A DNA stretch of 64,000 nt, taken from assembly GCA_021029095.1 (NCBI GenBank), contig JAJOHG010000001.1:1550001-1614000 (forward strand), read 5' to 3'. Below the pieces are notes generated by a model. The model did no database searches. It saw only the letters and a list, made by a program, of their open reading frames with translations, and was not told the origin of the DNA. This DNA comes from Phellopilus nigrolimitatus. Its lineage: Eukaryota; Basidiomycota; Agaricomycetes; Hymenochaetales; Hymenochaetaceae. How positions within the stretch are numbered: the first letter of the stretch is position 1; each line of letters opens with the position of its first letter. A program made the position numbers and the translations under genes. Shown in pieces: positions 34,859-47,511 of this stretch.

Positions 34859-37800
34859 ATGCCTACCTGTGGCAATGAACTGGTGATCTCTGACTCTTGG
34901 TACGAAGACACGTCGTGGCAGAGCGCAGGCTCGCGTGAGTTCCTGGCTTCGGCGGAGCTATGGTGTCCGGCCAAGCTCGCTGCTGGATCCGTGCGCAAGG
35001 TCAGCTCACAAGATGTCTTCGCAGGATCAGGGTATAACCTAATTTCTCTTTATTTTATGTGCTTCTAGCCTCAGCTCCCTCGCAAAGCCACGGAGAAGAG
35101 AGACTCGATTGGTACGGTCTTGAGCGGTGACGAGAGGAAATTGAGAGGTCCGGCTCAACTTGTGTTCAATGATCCGTCGTTTGCTGACACCACAGTGCAG
35201 AGAAACCGAGCTGGTTTCGAAGTCATGTAAATTCATCTACTGCGAATGGGAGCTGGAGGCCTGCGCGTTGTAAATTGACCGAAGAACATGACCGATGTAC
35301 CCTTAATATTTATGTCGACGTGAGTATTTGTCGCCTCGTCCGGAACGCTCTGCTGATAAGCTGTTGTCATAGGAAACTATATTGCAATATTCGATCTACG
35401 TACACTTGCTTCGATGTACTGATGTCCGTCCTGCGGACCGATCCTTGTTCTTTCGAAATGATTGTCTAGGGATTCATGTGAAGGCGTAAGTGTCTCACAT
35501 CGCATACTGCATACATTGATTGGCTCATTGTCTTATAAGTGGCCAGCGCTGGCTTGACACCAATACAGAAGAGGTCGTATACTTGAAGTTCCCTAGTTCA
35601 GGCGCGATCAATACTTGGGTCGCTCTTCTTCGTTCCTATGCCGTGGCTGAGATCTACGGGCGAAACCACGCTCCGATCGATGGTGGCTTGTATCGCATGT
35701 GGCGGCAGGTTCAACTAGAAGTCAGTCAAGCTCGGAACCTCGGCACCGCCAAGTCACTCTCCGAATTCGTTTCAATTCCTATGACTGGGGCAGACAACGA
35801 TGCTACCACTGATGGAGTTGATATAGAGGTATCTTGCGAAATTGTTATCAACGACATCCTCTGCGGGCGTACTACGGTGAAAAAGAGTACGGGCGCGCCG
35901 GAGTGGCACGAGAAATTTATATTCAGCGACCTGCCGCCTTTTGGAGACCTTTTAATCCATGTGTACCGCGAGAAGAAAGTTTTCAAACCGCACTTGTTAG
36001 GTACGGTTCAAATTGTTCTCAGCAATTTTCGGAGAGGCGAAATGCTCGAAGGGTGGTTTCCGGTTATCTCGACTGGTCAGTCTATAACCGGTGCACAAGT
36101 AGGGGAACTTCGTCTCCGGATGAAAGTAGACGAGTAAATAAGCTCTCTACAGTCTTCAGCGCCGGTTTCTGACGTGCTTTTAAGGGAAATTGTGCTTCCG
36201 ACTGCATCGTACGCACCCATTCTTCAGGTAAGCGGCATTGATTGTAAGACTGTACAAGGAATGTTTTTTAAACAATCTGCTAGTGCATGGCGAAAGGAAA
36301 TCTCCTCGACCTCCTTTTTCATATGGAACAAGAGTTAAAGCTAGGGCATACCGCAGAACACGTCATGGCAATCGCTGTCGGTCGCAACGTCCTTATGCGA
36401 GATTTGTTTGAGCTTGCCGAGCGAGAAGTTGGTGGAACATCTAGTTGTAAGGAACAATACGGGTCGCTCTCATTCTTATCTAATCAATAAGCCACATAGC
36501 TCAAAACACGCTGTTCCGTGGCAACACCGTGCTTACTAAGACCATAGAGCATGTTATGAACTGGTTCGGTAAATCCTTTCTCGAGGCGAGCGTTGGGCCC
36601 GTTGTGCGACGACTCGTTTCGGAAAAAATTGCTATTGAGGTCGATCCTATCCGAAGCGGGAAGGGTCTGAAAGACCAGGAGAAAAACGTTGGTTTAGTCT
36701 ACATTTCTATCATGTATCCGGCTTATGCCAACCTTCCTCCTAGGTGGACCTTCTGGTTCAATGGTGTACCGAGTTCTGGAACAATATTTATTCTGTGCGG
36801 GAAGAGTGTCCGCAGTGAGTCGGTTCAATTCTCATATCCCAAGGCTAAGCTAATTGATTTAGGGAGCTGCGACAAATTTTCCAGCATATTCGTCAACTGG
36901 TTGAGAAGAGGTTTGAAACAAGTAATCGCGACATGAGATGGCAAAGTGTGTCGGCGTTCTGTTTCCTGCGTTTCATCGTTCCTTCTATTTTGCACCCTCA
37001 CTTATTTGGCCTTTGTCATGGTAAGCTTCTCAACTTCTTTTAGACGCTTGGCTAACAATAATGTAGGTATGCCCTCTGCGCCAATTCAGCGTTCCTTAAC
37101 GTTGATCGCGAAGGTCTTACAAAGCCTTGCCAATCTTAATCCAGTTCGTTTATTCGCCCGTTTTTGACTCTTACCAGAGGTCCCTTAATATCAACGCTTT
37201 TGCCCTTCACAGACTGTGCAGAAGGAAGAGTACATGAGAGGAGTGAAAATCTTTTTGAAAGATAGTTTACCGGCCATGATTGACTACATCAAGGAGGTTT
37301 CTACACCGTCACCGGAACAGTTTAGGGATTGTTCTCCTACCTCCGCGGACAAACACGATCGCATACAAGTCATGAATGCCTTGCGGGAGCGTAAGCCCAC
37401 TATGCCTACTCTCCACCGCGAAGCTCTTCTTTTTCTTCCTCATCTCTTGGATATTCCGAAGCACCTGGCAATCTTGACGTCAGCTGTAGTGCGCAGTACA
37501 AAGTATCAACGCGGGAGAGGCCCTGATAATCTTAGTGAACCGTTGGGGTCATTCACGAGGAGTTGTCTAGAAGTTGAAGGCGTAGCATTGAGATGCGTCA
37601 CTCAGCTCGGACGTCCCCGGAAGCACGGCAATCGATCTCAGTCCTTTGCACATACGAACAGTTCTCATCACCAAACATTTTCGCAAGCCGGCTCTTCCCA
37701 GATCTCCCCGGGCGGACCAGATGATAATACATTGTATACTGGAAAGAAACGTATGACCTTGCGGGCTGGTCGGCCTTCTACTGCTCCATCCACCCCCGAC

Positions 37801-38154
37801 TCCGATCGTCAGGGGTCATGGAGGAATTGGGATAACAGCGTGGATGACTCGCCGCTACCTTCGAGTCCCGTGTTGGAAAGCATGCCTCGCACTTCCTCTG
37901 GTTCCGGACATGCATATTTGCCTTCCAGTTCTTTGAATGCCAAGAGAAGCACGAGTTTGGATAAGGCAAAGTCTTCCGAGGAGAATTCAAGAAATCGGCG
38001 CCGACCGTTGGTCTCGGACGATACAAGGGTTGGAACGCTGGATCCGACATTCCTGCCCGCCGAAGATGCTAGTGATTCGGTTGCGACTACAGATGCATCA
38101 GATGATGGCAAGAAGCGCAAACGATTTTTACCAGGGTTTCTTACTAAACGATGA
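34859..38154 (+). CDS. C2-domain Ras GTPase-activating protein
   Basis: RasGAPs switch Ras off by supplying an arginine finger. The N-terminal part (MPTCGNELVISDSWYED) splices through a 55-nt intron to EKPSWFRSHVNSSTANGSWR and a PH-like segment. A C2 domain follows at about 35,700-36,133 (VQLEVSQARNLGTAKSL, DLLIHVYREKKVF). The GAP domain contains the finger loop SSSQNTLFRGNTVLTK, the core helix FCFLRFIVPSILHPHLFGL and GIKD-like sequence near LTLIAKVLQSLANLNP. A Ser-rich tail with basic stretches closes the protein. An in-frame TAA after MKVDE is removed by a 51-nt intron (36134-36184), giving VDEEIVLPT. The architecture matches fungal Gap1/SynGAP-like proteins; Bud2-type specificity for Rsr1/Rap is the alternative. 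Confidence 0.88.
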
Positions 38155-38210
38155 TCACAGTATATTTGTATTATTTGTATATTTTGTATATCAGGTCCAT
38201 TGTACTACTA

Positions 38211-38216
38211 AATAAA
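38211..38216 (+). terminator. AATAAA poly(A) signal candidate, RasGAP
   Basis: A canonical hexamer in AT-rich sequence lies 57 bp after the RasGAP stop codon, in the 153-bp gap before the convergent AP-2 gene ends. Confidence 0.5.
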
Positions 38217-38307
38217 ATCCAAATTGCTAATAACAATATTACTCAAAGCTCCATAGCGACGATGAGTGTAAACTGAACAAGTCCCAAGTCAAAAAGACAT
38301 CTCCATC

Positions 38308-41300
38308 CTAAGAGTTCTGGATGCGTAAAGGTTTCACCAAGAGCTGGAGTACTTCGGCTGCGACTTCTTCCGAAGTGCTTCGTACAGTCAATCGGCAAAG
38401 CTGAATGCAATCTTATATGAGCGCTCGACAAAGCATGAAGAAGCAGCTCACTGACCTTGGCTTCCCGATTAGGTTCGAGACGAACCAAGCAACCAACTTT
38501 CCCCGCTGAAGTTGTGTGCAATACCCCAGCCCCTACGAGGTTAGAAGGGTTAGGATCGATGTCCTCAAGAATGCCGAAACAATGGCCGGATAAGATCGAT
38601 TTGTTCTTCACGGTGTCGACGTGTCCAGCGCTATCAAGAGCGATAGGGAAGACTAGCTGAGCCTCCCGAGGGGGGCCACCTATGATTTTCCAGCGTTCAA
38701 AGAAATCCGATGCCCCGAGTTTGACTGGCTCGAAAAACTTGGTGATAACCACGGGCAAACGAATGGTAACGGTTTGGTGGGATCCAGCAAGAAAGGAAAT
38801 GCTCAAAAGAGGAGGCTTGGAAAACGCTTTCTTGCATTCCACGTTCAGCAGCTGTTGCACTTGCGTCCTCGAGGCGATGGTGCTGGGAGGAATTTTGGAG
38901 AAAGAAATTGCTAAAGTTTCTGAGTCGTGTACGTGGAGAGTCGCAGTAAAAGACGTCAACGGCGCAGATATCTTGTTTCCTAAGAAAATGGCGACACGCC
39001 CTTCATGATTGTGATATTCCGATTTTATGCCCATCTGTATCTGTACGTCTTCATATAGAACGCCTTCGCGAGCAAAACATAGTTTCTCGAACCATCGATC
39101 GACGTTTGCGCCATGGGTGACCATAGGTATTGGAGGTTTAACCTCAACGGGCTCCAGCTTCAGCTCGGGAGCAGACGAAAGATCGAGACCTGCCAAAGAG
39201 CCAAGAATGTCCTCGCCATCCCCTTCTGTGGCTGATGATGCAGTCGCCGCTCCATTCGTCTCGCCGGCACCAAGCGTTCCCCTTCGAACCGTTTTCTGCC
39301 TCAGGAGCTCGCGGTCCAAATTTGCTTCCTTCCCCCCATGAACCCAGGTGCGCTTATCTTCCGTATCCCCGAGTTTTCGATTGAGTCGACCAAGAAGCGC
39401 TGATTCACGCGGAGGGAAGGGAGGCATTTCCTCGCAAACATTTTGCAAGAGTTCATCATCTTCAGATCGCGAGGCCAAGGCGTAGTACTCGCAAGCGCGC
39501 TGCTGTAAGTCGGAGTCTATAACATGACGATAACGATCAAAAATGGCCACTAAGTGCGGTTTTATTTCAGGGAAGACGTTGACCCATTTGATGTAAGTTG
39601 ACAAAAGGAGAGCTCGAGTCGGTGCAGAGCAGAACTGGGATTTTGAATGTAATACCATGAATTGATCAGACGGGCTGTATCCAGGTTCATTTGCTATCAG
39701 ATGACCGTATTCGCCTAGAACATATCCTAAAATCGAAGAATTGAGCCACATTTCTCATTAAGAAGAAACGGCGGGCGAACCTCCGACTTTAACCAAGCTC
39801 TCATGACTCGAAGGCGATCGCAAGTGCTGAAAGACAACTTTTGCCGCATATATCTGCAGGTCCTCCGTATTTGTCGTGATTTGGACCACACGGTACCAAA
39901 CCTCGTCACCGACGTGGTCGCCCGCTGCACCGATAAGTTGCAGAATCGTGTCGACATACCATTTATACGACATAGAGTACTTTTCCGTCAAAATCGCAAT
40001 TTTAAGCACCATTTCCTCCCTCAGGCCGTAATCCGCGACCTTCAGGTATTGAAGTAGTTCGCCGACTATAAGTTCCGCATTATCCACGTCGCACATGCTG
40101 TACAGTAAATCAAGTGCTCGTCTCCTGACGCTGATGTCTTTGTCTCGTAATGACAAGATAATTGTACCCTGATGCTTCTTGATAGACTCTAGGGAATCCG
40201 CACGAGCGGCAAGATGCGCCATTGTATCGAGACCAAGATATCGCACATTCGTTTCTTTAGAACTGATGAAGCGGGCGAGGAGGACGGCTGCTGTTCCGAC
40301 AAGAGGCGAACTTGTGTCGATATGGATGGCTAGTCCAATTGCTTCAAAAAGAACAGCATTCTGTGCATTATTATGCTGAACATTACGAGATTGTTCAGCG
40401 GAGTTATCCATGATTGTCTGCAAAACTTGATGCAAAACAGACAGGATAGTTGGATCATCTGAAAATGAGGGCGACAAGAGACTAGTCAGACAATTGTCAT
40501 TTATAAACATCGTCATCGGAAACGAACCAGAGGGTGGATAGTACTGTAGAAGACGCAGTAATTTAACCTGTAGCCAAGGCGTTGGAACTTTGTAATACGC
40601 ATAAGTTGCCGAATATTCCCTCTCAATGATAAGCTGATTGCTAAAATAAGTATCAGGTTGCTGAAAACAAGTGAGGCATACTAACACGATGCAATCTGTC
40701 AACTGCCTTCTGATAGCATACTGCATACACGTCCAAATGATCCTGAGCCATTGCCATGATTAAACTGGTCACACAGTTAACAACACCCTGATAATGCATA
40801 TATTTCAGCTTTACTTCGTGCGTTAGAAAAAGTATAGTTACCAGGTCCATGTCATCCATGATCGCCACTATACGCAATGCCCACTCAGCTGCTGGGATGA
40901 CATCCGGATGTTTCCGATATAGGCGAAGTAACGTTAGGGCTGCCTTCTTCTTAACCATGCTTTGCGACGTCCTGTATGATACATTAGACGTGCAGGGCGT
41001 GATAAATGGACAAACGAACGGAGAGATGAGCAGGCGGTGCACGTCTTCAGCAAGTGCTTCAGCCATCTCCTGACCTCCTACATTCGCTATGGCATGCAAT
41101 GCTAAGCAGTTGTTGATTTCGTTGTTGTCGTCTAAATCTTTCTTGATGGAGTTTACCACGAGACGCAAAAAATCAGAGTTCTCGTGCATCAGCAATGTAA
41201 CGGCTAGGTAGCCCTTCGAAACAGTTAAACGCAAATGTGCACAGTGAAGGTATCGAACATACTATTTGCTTCTCGCTGTACTTGTGACTTGAAATGAGAT

Positions 41301-41701
41301 TGACGGCCTCCATGTGCCCGACATCGACCTTGTATCCCAGGATATACGTGAATATGATTTTGGACACATATCTGTAGCAGAATAAGATCGGTTCAACGCT
41401 CGAAACGGCATAAATTGGCAGAATATCAAGTACTTTTTCTTCTGGTATCCATCCAAATTCCCGTCTGAAATGGGGTGAGTTTTTCAAAGCATAGTAGTTC
41501 TGCAAGCCTTCGAACCTTTGAACTTCTTCCGAATGTTCGCCATCTCCTTGTTAATTCTCTTTTCCTCCAACTCTCTCACTCTAGCTCCTCGGATATCTGC
41601 TATGAACTGCGGACGTACAGCCGTTCAGCGTCATGTTGTGCTGAACGCTTTGAGCTGCCATGCATGCGTACCTGAGTCAGCCCGCGCATTGTTGTCGCCA
41701 T
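38308..41701 (-). CDS. AP-2 adaptor complex subunit alpha
   Basis: Alpha adaptin is the large PIP2- and cargo-binding subunit of the AP-2 clathrin adaptor at the plasma membrane. The start at 41701 encodes [10 protein letters not shown], spliced to [34 protein letters not shown] and [20 protein letters not shown]. The armadillo trunk occupies the first 600 residues. A hinge rich in Glu/Pro (around 39,200) is followed by the beta-sandwich ear and platform ([18 protein letters not shown]). The true 3' end needs a 55-nt intron (38401-38455): REAK then [20 protein letters not shown], ending PLRIQNS. Reading straight through to 38243 gives a false tail. Junction phases agree at every intron I checked. 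Confidence 0.93.
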
Positions 41702-41963
41702 GACTGGAAATCGGCCAGAGACGTTCTGAGCGCAGGACAAGCAGAAGCTGTTCGGGAAGCCGACGCGAAGGGTCGCGGTGTACTGGCGGTCGGGTGGTCA
41801 TAATGCATTGCGCAGATCACTCCCAATGAGGAAGGTATGTATTATGGTCGAAAATAATATCCTAGGTAAGAGGAACGACTATGGATGTCTACTACAATAC
41901 ATACGAGGTAACAGGGTTATTTGACACGACTAAGAGGGGAAGGCGGGGGAAGAGTATAAGCGA

Positions 41964-44900
41964 TTAAGGGAACCCTCTCGACGTGAGACGACTGGGTGTA
42001 CTCGGACGAGAATCGTACCTAAGAGGGGTGGATGTTCCAGATCGCCATCCCGACCCGGGCAGTCCTCTGGCAGCCATCGATGGGGTGAGGGTAGGCGTAG
42101 CAGGTCGAGAGTTTTTGCGAGATTGATACCGGCGCTGTTCCTCAGCATATCGGTCCAATATGCGGGCAATAGAACTAGTGAAGGCGTCCAGCTCTTTTAT
42201 CTCTTCCGGAGAAAGCGGACCTTGCTTCTCATCCTGAGCTGCGTCGACTCCGGATTCATCTTCATCTATATCTCTTACACGAGCAAAAGGAGGGACGTAT
42301 TTGTTGTTCGGTACAGGCCGACGGGATCCCCTCATATGCCGTATCCCCTCGAAAACGCGAAGCATGCAGTTCTCCATCAGCAGCTTTAGTCGGCGCACAT
42401 CGTCTAGCGCATCGATATTTCCAACCATCGGGAGCCAATCGTCACATTCCAGACCATACTCCGTAGCACGGAGATTATGCGCGCCGAATAAAACGTACGT
42501 CATGAGATCAAGACGTGTACATCCCACAAGATACATTTGACTGGAGGCCTGACTGATTACCGACAGATTTTGTCGCTTTTCTGAAAAAGCGAAAAGCTGC
42601 TTTCTCTCCCGGCGCTTGCTTCGTCCTCAACCAAGCGCTTCCTGTGGTTGACACTCGAAGGATGCATAGCAGTGGTCTACGCAGTAGGTTGAGTCAGAAA
42701 AAATCCGTCTTGATCAAATAAAAGTGCTTACTTTGTCCTGGGCAGTTCTATAGGTCATCGAAGATGTACGAATGGCAAACTTTGGTTGGCTAGCAATCGC
42801 TATGAGGGCTGCGAGTAACGGAAGAGATTTTCCATTCTCGTCTAGCTCCGGGGGCACCCTCAACGAACGAGCCGTTGGCAATGCTGTCGCCGTTCCACCA
42901 GCCGAAACATCCAAAACGCCTGTGTTAGCCAAAGACTGAAGAAGATGGCCCTTTACTTTCGCGATTGTCAAGAGAGTCGATTTAGACAAGAAATTATCGC
43001 TGCAAAAGCGAGAAGCAGCCCCATAGTCGTTGCGTCTTTCGAACTCATGCCATGCATTGTATGCGTTTAACACCGCCAACGCATCCGATCTGAATTCTTC
43101 TGGACACCAAGAGTCCTTCACGGCTTGTGCCTCTTTTTTCATCAGAGGTGGACACAAGAACGGGTCGCGATTTGTGAAGATTGCCGCCAGCGTGAGCGCC
43201 TGGTCAAGGCACTTAAAGAAGCTGCCATATAGAACAAGACGGCCCATCTGAACTTCAACTGGAAGCTCGAGGAGAACTCGACCCTAAAGAAGTCAGTCGT
43301 TTGCCTTCGTCTAAGGCGCCAACCATCTTCAAATTTTGCATCGCTGCTGCAACACGTCCAGCCTCTGGTGGTTCAATGGTTGCTGCCAGCACACCCTCAA
43401 CATCCATACCTGGGAACTCCAATGCCTTTACATGCATGACAACATTGCTCAGATCCATGCGTTTCATCTCCACAGTCTGGTGCGTTTGCAGCCGATTGGC
43501 GCGCGATTGACTGAGGACGCCATAGTATTCGCCAGACCTGTGACGACCTGCTCGACCGGCCCTTTGATTGAGATTAGAAGTACCCACCCATGCAGAGACT
43601 AGCGACGAGATGTGGCGTTCCGGATCATATCGGTTTTCCTTGATCTTCGCTGTATCTACAACGTAAACGACATCGGGAATTGTGACGGATGTCTCAGCGA
43701 TGTTCGTAGCAAGGATGACTCGACGAACACCTTCCGGGGGTGGATCGAAAATGACCTGCTGTTCTGCAAGAGGGACAGTCGAATGCAAGACATGTAAAGA
43801 GAACTTTGACCTATCGTTAAAGTCGAGGCCAAACGGTGACATATTTTCCAATAGAGCCCGCTGTACTGCCTGTATTTCTTCCCAGCCAGGAAGAAAGACA
43901 AGGACATGTCCTGAATTAGAGATACGAAGGACATGTGTCATCGTTAAGGCCACAAGCGGGTAAGGGATTTCTAGTTCCTCCTCGTGCTCCTTGCCTTCTG
44001 CTCGCTGGCTCAGAGCTCTGAGCTTAGATGAATCGGGGAGTAGTCGCGCGGCATTTGGTAGTTCACGATGAAGATATTTGACGACCTTTTCATCATTAAA
44101 CACCGAATTCGAGCTCCTGTACTGCTGCACCATTGACGGGAGGAAATCGTCGAGGAAATGCTTTTGTACTGGGAATGATCGTCCTGGAACTTCTATGACC
44201 TTTGCTGGATTGCCGGCCTCATCTGGGAAATAAGTTTGGAATAATGTGGGGTCGATAGTGGCACTCATGAGGATGACTTTTAAAGGATTTCCTTTCGCCC
44301 GTCGATCCTCTAATAAACGCTTGAGTACAACGAGTAAAAGATCTGTGTCAATGTCTCTTTCATGGACTTCGTCAACCACGACGTGCGTGACATTGTCGAG
44401 AACCCTGTCATAGCCACGTTGAAGCGCACTCTGCATGCGCCTGAGAAATATGCCGATCGTGCAAAACGTGACGGAACCGTTTTCGTCGGGCATTGCTGTC
44501 TCGAAGCGGACCTGGTAACCTATTGAACCTCCCTTGCCGACAGTCTCCCCGCGTTCTTTGGCGACACGGTGAGCAACGCTAATGGCAGCCAGCCGACGAG
44601 GCTGAGTGCAGATAATGTTGCAGGTCCCGCCTTCGTTCCTGTCGATGTATTGGTCAAGAATGAGCTGGGGAATCTGCGTCGTCTTTCCTGAGCCGGTTGC
44701 CGCCATTAGAATAGTGATATCGTTCTCCTCGACGTGCTTCAGAACGTCTTCCGCCTTCGTGTAGACAGGGAGAGATTGTCTTGTTCCGCGCATCTTCTCC
44801 TGACGAGGGTCAGAAAGGTAGGCCTGCCTGCGACTCGATAGCTCCGTTGACTTTGCAACTAAAACATCTCTAGAGTATCGGAAGCGGCGCCTTGAGTTCG

Positions 44901-46175
44901 AAGATGTAGGATCAGAAGATTCGGTAGGCTGTTCAATGTGCGCTATATCGGGTCTGTTACTGAACAGTATACTTCTCTTCATCTTCATGTTAACATCACG
45001 AATATCGTCTTCGAGGCGGTCTGACATCTGGAAATAGACCTTCGGAGCAAGTCCCAAGTCTTTGCCCGTCTTTGCAGCCTGGACGAAATCCTTCCACAGC
45101 TGCGGGTCGCATTTCTCCAGATACTGGACGACATCCAAGTAGCAATTTTTTGCTGCATCCTTCTTCGCCTTCGCACTTCCAATACCGATTCGCCTACCCC
45201 CGACGGTCATGACAGCTTCCCAGCCTGACCGCCGGCCATGTTGCTCCTCGTAGTCGACGAAGGGTTGTCCAAATCCGAATTTCTGGCAATAATAATCCAT
45301 GAACTGCCTTGCCCGATCATATCCAACGTTGGACCCATCAGAGAGCTCGATTCCTGCCTGTGCTCCAGCGGCCGCTCCGATCACGGGTAGTTTCTTCCCC
45401 TGAGCAACTGATAAGAAGGCCGAAACAGACCGATGAATGAAGGACGAACCAAGCCTTTCGAGATTATCTCGTGAAGCGCCGCCAATGCAGCTATTCTCTC
45501 TGCTTCCTTCCTGTTATTTGAGTCGCCCAAGCCCACTATATCATCCGTCGCTGTAACTGTTACTCTGCAAGTAATATCTTAGAACCCAGTGGCTAAACCA
45601 ATGTTGAAAGATCGGTCGTACCGTATTATTTTCTTGCCTTGTATATACCCGCTTTGCATTTCGTATTTCGGCAGATTTCCAACCTTGTGAAGCATGAAAT
45701 TTGCTAAGGCAGATTTGGGATTTTTTCTCCAGTCCGCTCCAACCCCGGAATTAGCATCAACAAGATCTGGGTACTTTTCCTTGAGATACGCTTCGTCTAA
45801 GAGCGGCTCTGGAAGGGTGGAGAAGTCGGGGTTTAATTTGGACTTCTCGCCAGCATTTTTCGTCGACTGTCCTGCACGCCCACGACCGGACTTCGCATTC
45901 CGGCCAGAGCGACTGGTGCGAGCAAACGGCCCATCTTGTTTAGCTTTTTGTCTCAACGAAGGGCCCGGCATTGGATTCCAAGGCTGATGTGATTCGAGTC
46001 TAGCGTGTTTGGTGTCTCTATTATCGTCTGTTCTGACAGACGCGGTAGCAGTCTGGCTGTGGGTACGTTTGAGAGCTGGCCCTATACGAGAAGCAAGCGA
46101 TGCTGGAAGCTTGGATGGGTCAAGTTGCATGGAGAAGAGTCGCCTATGCCTGAGTAGAAATGGAGCAAGGCGCAT
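41964..46175 (-). CDS. DExH-box RNA helicase with dsRNA-binding domains (frame breaks)
   Basis: This is a DEAH/RHA-family ATP-dependent RNA helicase. The N-terminal 200 residues are Arg/Lys-rich and contain one dsRBD-like unit; a second lies at about 45,150-45,330 (FMDYYCQKFGFGQPFVDYEE, KKDAAKNCYLDVV). The core has Walker A GSGKTTQIPQLI, motif II DEVH (VVDEVHERDID), SATID and motif VI QRAGRAGRH. HA2 and OB-fold regions follow, then an Arg/Ser tail. The two dsRBDs suggest a DHX9/DHX29/YLR419w-like type. Two one-base frame breaks interrupt conserved sequence: an extra base in GGG at 43282-43284 (LTSLG to RVLLELPVEVQ) and a missing A at 42601-42603 (HPSSVNHRKR to QLFAFSEKRQN). The start could also be 46130 (MQLDPSKLP). 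The residues before it (MRLAPFLLRHRRLFS) resemble a mitochondrial presequence. Confidence 0.85.
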
Positions 46176-46531
46176 AGGGAACTAACGAAGACGCTGTGCC
46201 ATAATGAGATCAGGCGTTCGGCGACAAATCCGCGTGGGTCATACAATACAATGCACTTACGCCAATTCTCAGTCAGATGCGAATAAGGAATGAACACCAC
46301 GGCTTCAAGTCCAAGCCGCCACCCGACTAATGTCGAAGGGAGAAAAATCGACGTCGGATGCAAGAGGAAATGCCAACGCGAAGCGCGTATGAAAGTTATG
46401 CCAGTATTTTGTCCGGCCCATTTTCTGCCTCGCTACTGTCATTGACCACTTCCTCACGAAACAGCTAATTTCAAGATTTACTAGTTACAAAGGCTCGTCT
46501 GAAGTCTCCTGTCATTTAGTGCCTCTAATAA
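46176..46531. other. Intergenic between helicase and JAC1
   Basis: This is the helicase upstream region and the JAC1 3' UTR, both minus strand. No further gene, repeat or RNA recognised. Confidence 0.45.
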
Positions 46532-47334
46532 TCATCGTGACAATGCATGCCATCTCTCCTTTGCGGCAGAATCTATGCCTTCCAAATACTTCAGCTTCAC
46601 CACCGCATCCCTCGCCCTTTCCCATTCTCTCTCGCTAATAAGGGTTTCGATTTCATTATATGTTTCTTCGATTTTTCCTGACACCATGGTCAGGCATGTA
46701 TAAGTCAGAGGAAGAAGAAGCATCATATACTCACCTTGATTATCCGAACGGATGCTTTCAACATCCTCCGGTGATTCCACATCATCCAGTTCTTCTCTTG
46801 CCTCCATGACCTCCATAATCAGTTCTTGGTCAGTCAATTTGTCGGTTTCCGAAGGAGGAAAGCCTTCCTGCGTCAGGATATATTGAGCTCGCAGCAGCGG
46901 AGATAGCAATGTCTTATATGCAGAGTTCAGCAGAGAAGACTGGGCCGCCGCCATACCGTGCTCTTTCTTCAAATTTAAGACTGAATATGGACTTCAAGGA
47001 GTAACAAGGCAGATGGCGGACCTCTCCTTTGACCTGACCAAGCATCAGGATGGCAGATGCGCTGCGCCCGAAGAAAGCGAAACCTCAAGTCCTTCGCGTC
47101 GATTTTGAAACGGTTTGGGGCTGATGATAGGTCAAAAATGTCGAAATAAGATAATGATTTTGGCACAGGTTCGATGTGGAAGCAGTTTGGACATGTTGGC
47201 AGAGCTGTCGGAAGAGGAGTAGAACATGACGGGCAGAGTCTCGGAGACGTCGAGTAGGAACGTGATGAAGTAGCTATTATTTGGGCCGCTGAGAGCGGGT
47301 GCGAGCGGCGTACAGCTAGTCTTAGAGCGTTCAT
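46532..47334 (-). CDS. JAC1: Iron-sulfur cluster co-chaperone HscB/Jac1
   Basis: Jac1/HscB is the J-protein that delivers the Isu scaffold to mitochondrial Hsp70 for Fe-S cluster transfer. The start at 47334 gives MNALRLAVRRSHPLSAAQII, an Arg-rich presequence. Next come two CxxC pairs (LCPSCSTPL, LPTCPNCF), then the J domain SYFDIFDLSS with the catalytic HPD in CHPDAWSG. The C-terminal HscB helical bundle reads SSLLNSAYKTLLSPLLRAQY, MEVMEAREELDDVESP and LKYLEGID. Introns follow WSGQRR and SDNQ. The paired CxxC motif occurs in animal HSCB but not yeast Jac1. It diverges from the dysferlin-domain gene with 177 bp between starts. Confidence 0.9.
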
Positions 47335-47511
47335 GACAATGAGGAGAAAGACGAGGACACACGGGTTTCGGACGCTGAGACTGTTGGTGACATGACGTAC
47401 CGCGGAGAGTTTCCGAGACGCATGCAGCCGTGCTTTACTTTGCGGTCGCGCTTCGACGTTTGCTACTGCCATGCAACGCCCATCACCACCACGTCCCAGA
47501 CGTTCATCTCC

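Noticed and set aside
36118..36140. In-frame TAA in the RasGAP gene just after the C2 domain (MKVDE-stop), suggesting a nonsense mutation
   Set aside because: A 51-nt GTAAAT...TTAAG intron (36134-36184) removes it in phase and yields VDEEIVLPT, the expected continuation.
38243..38460. Long C-terminal extension of AP-2 alpha reading to 38243
   Set aside because: It is read-through of a 55-nt intron. Splicing gives [13 protein letters not shown] and the stop at 38308, matching alpha-adaptin ends.
41262..41505. Extra peptide [19 protein letters not shown] in AP-2 alpha
   Set aside because: Two short introns remove it, giving [27 protein letters not shown], the conserved alpha-adaptin N-terminus.
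47392..47511. Earlier ATG of the dysferlin-domain gene
   Set aside because: It lies only 57 bp from the divergent JAC1 start, and the encoded 40 residues are Cys/Arg-rich with no family match.
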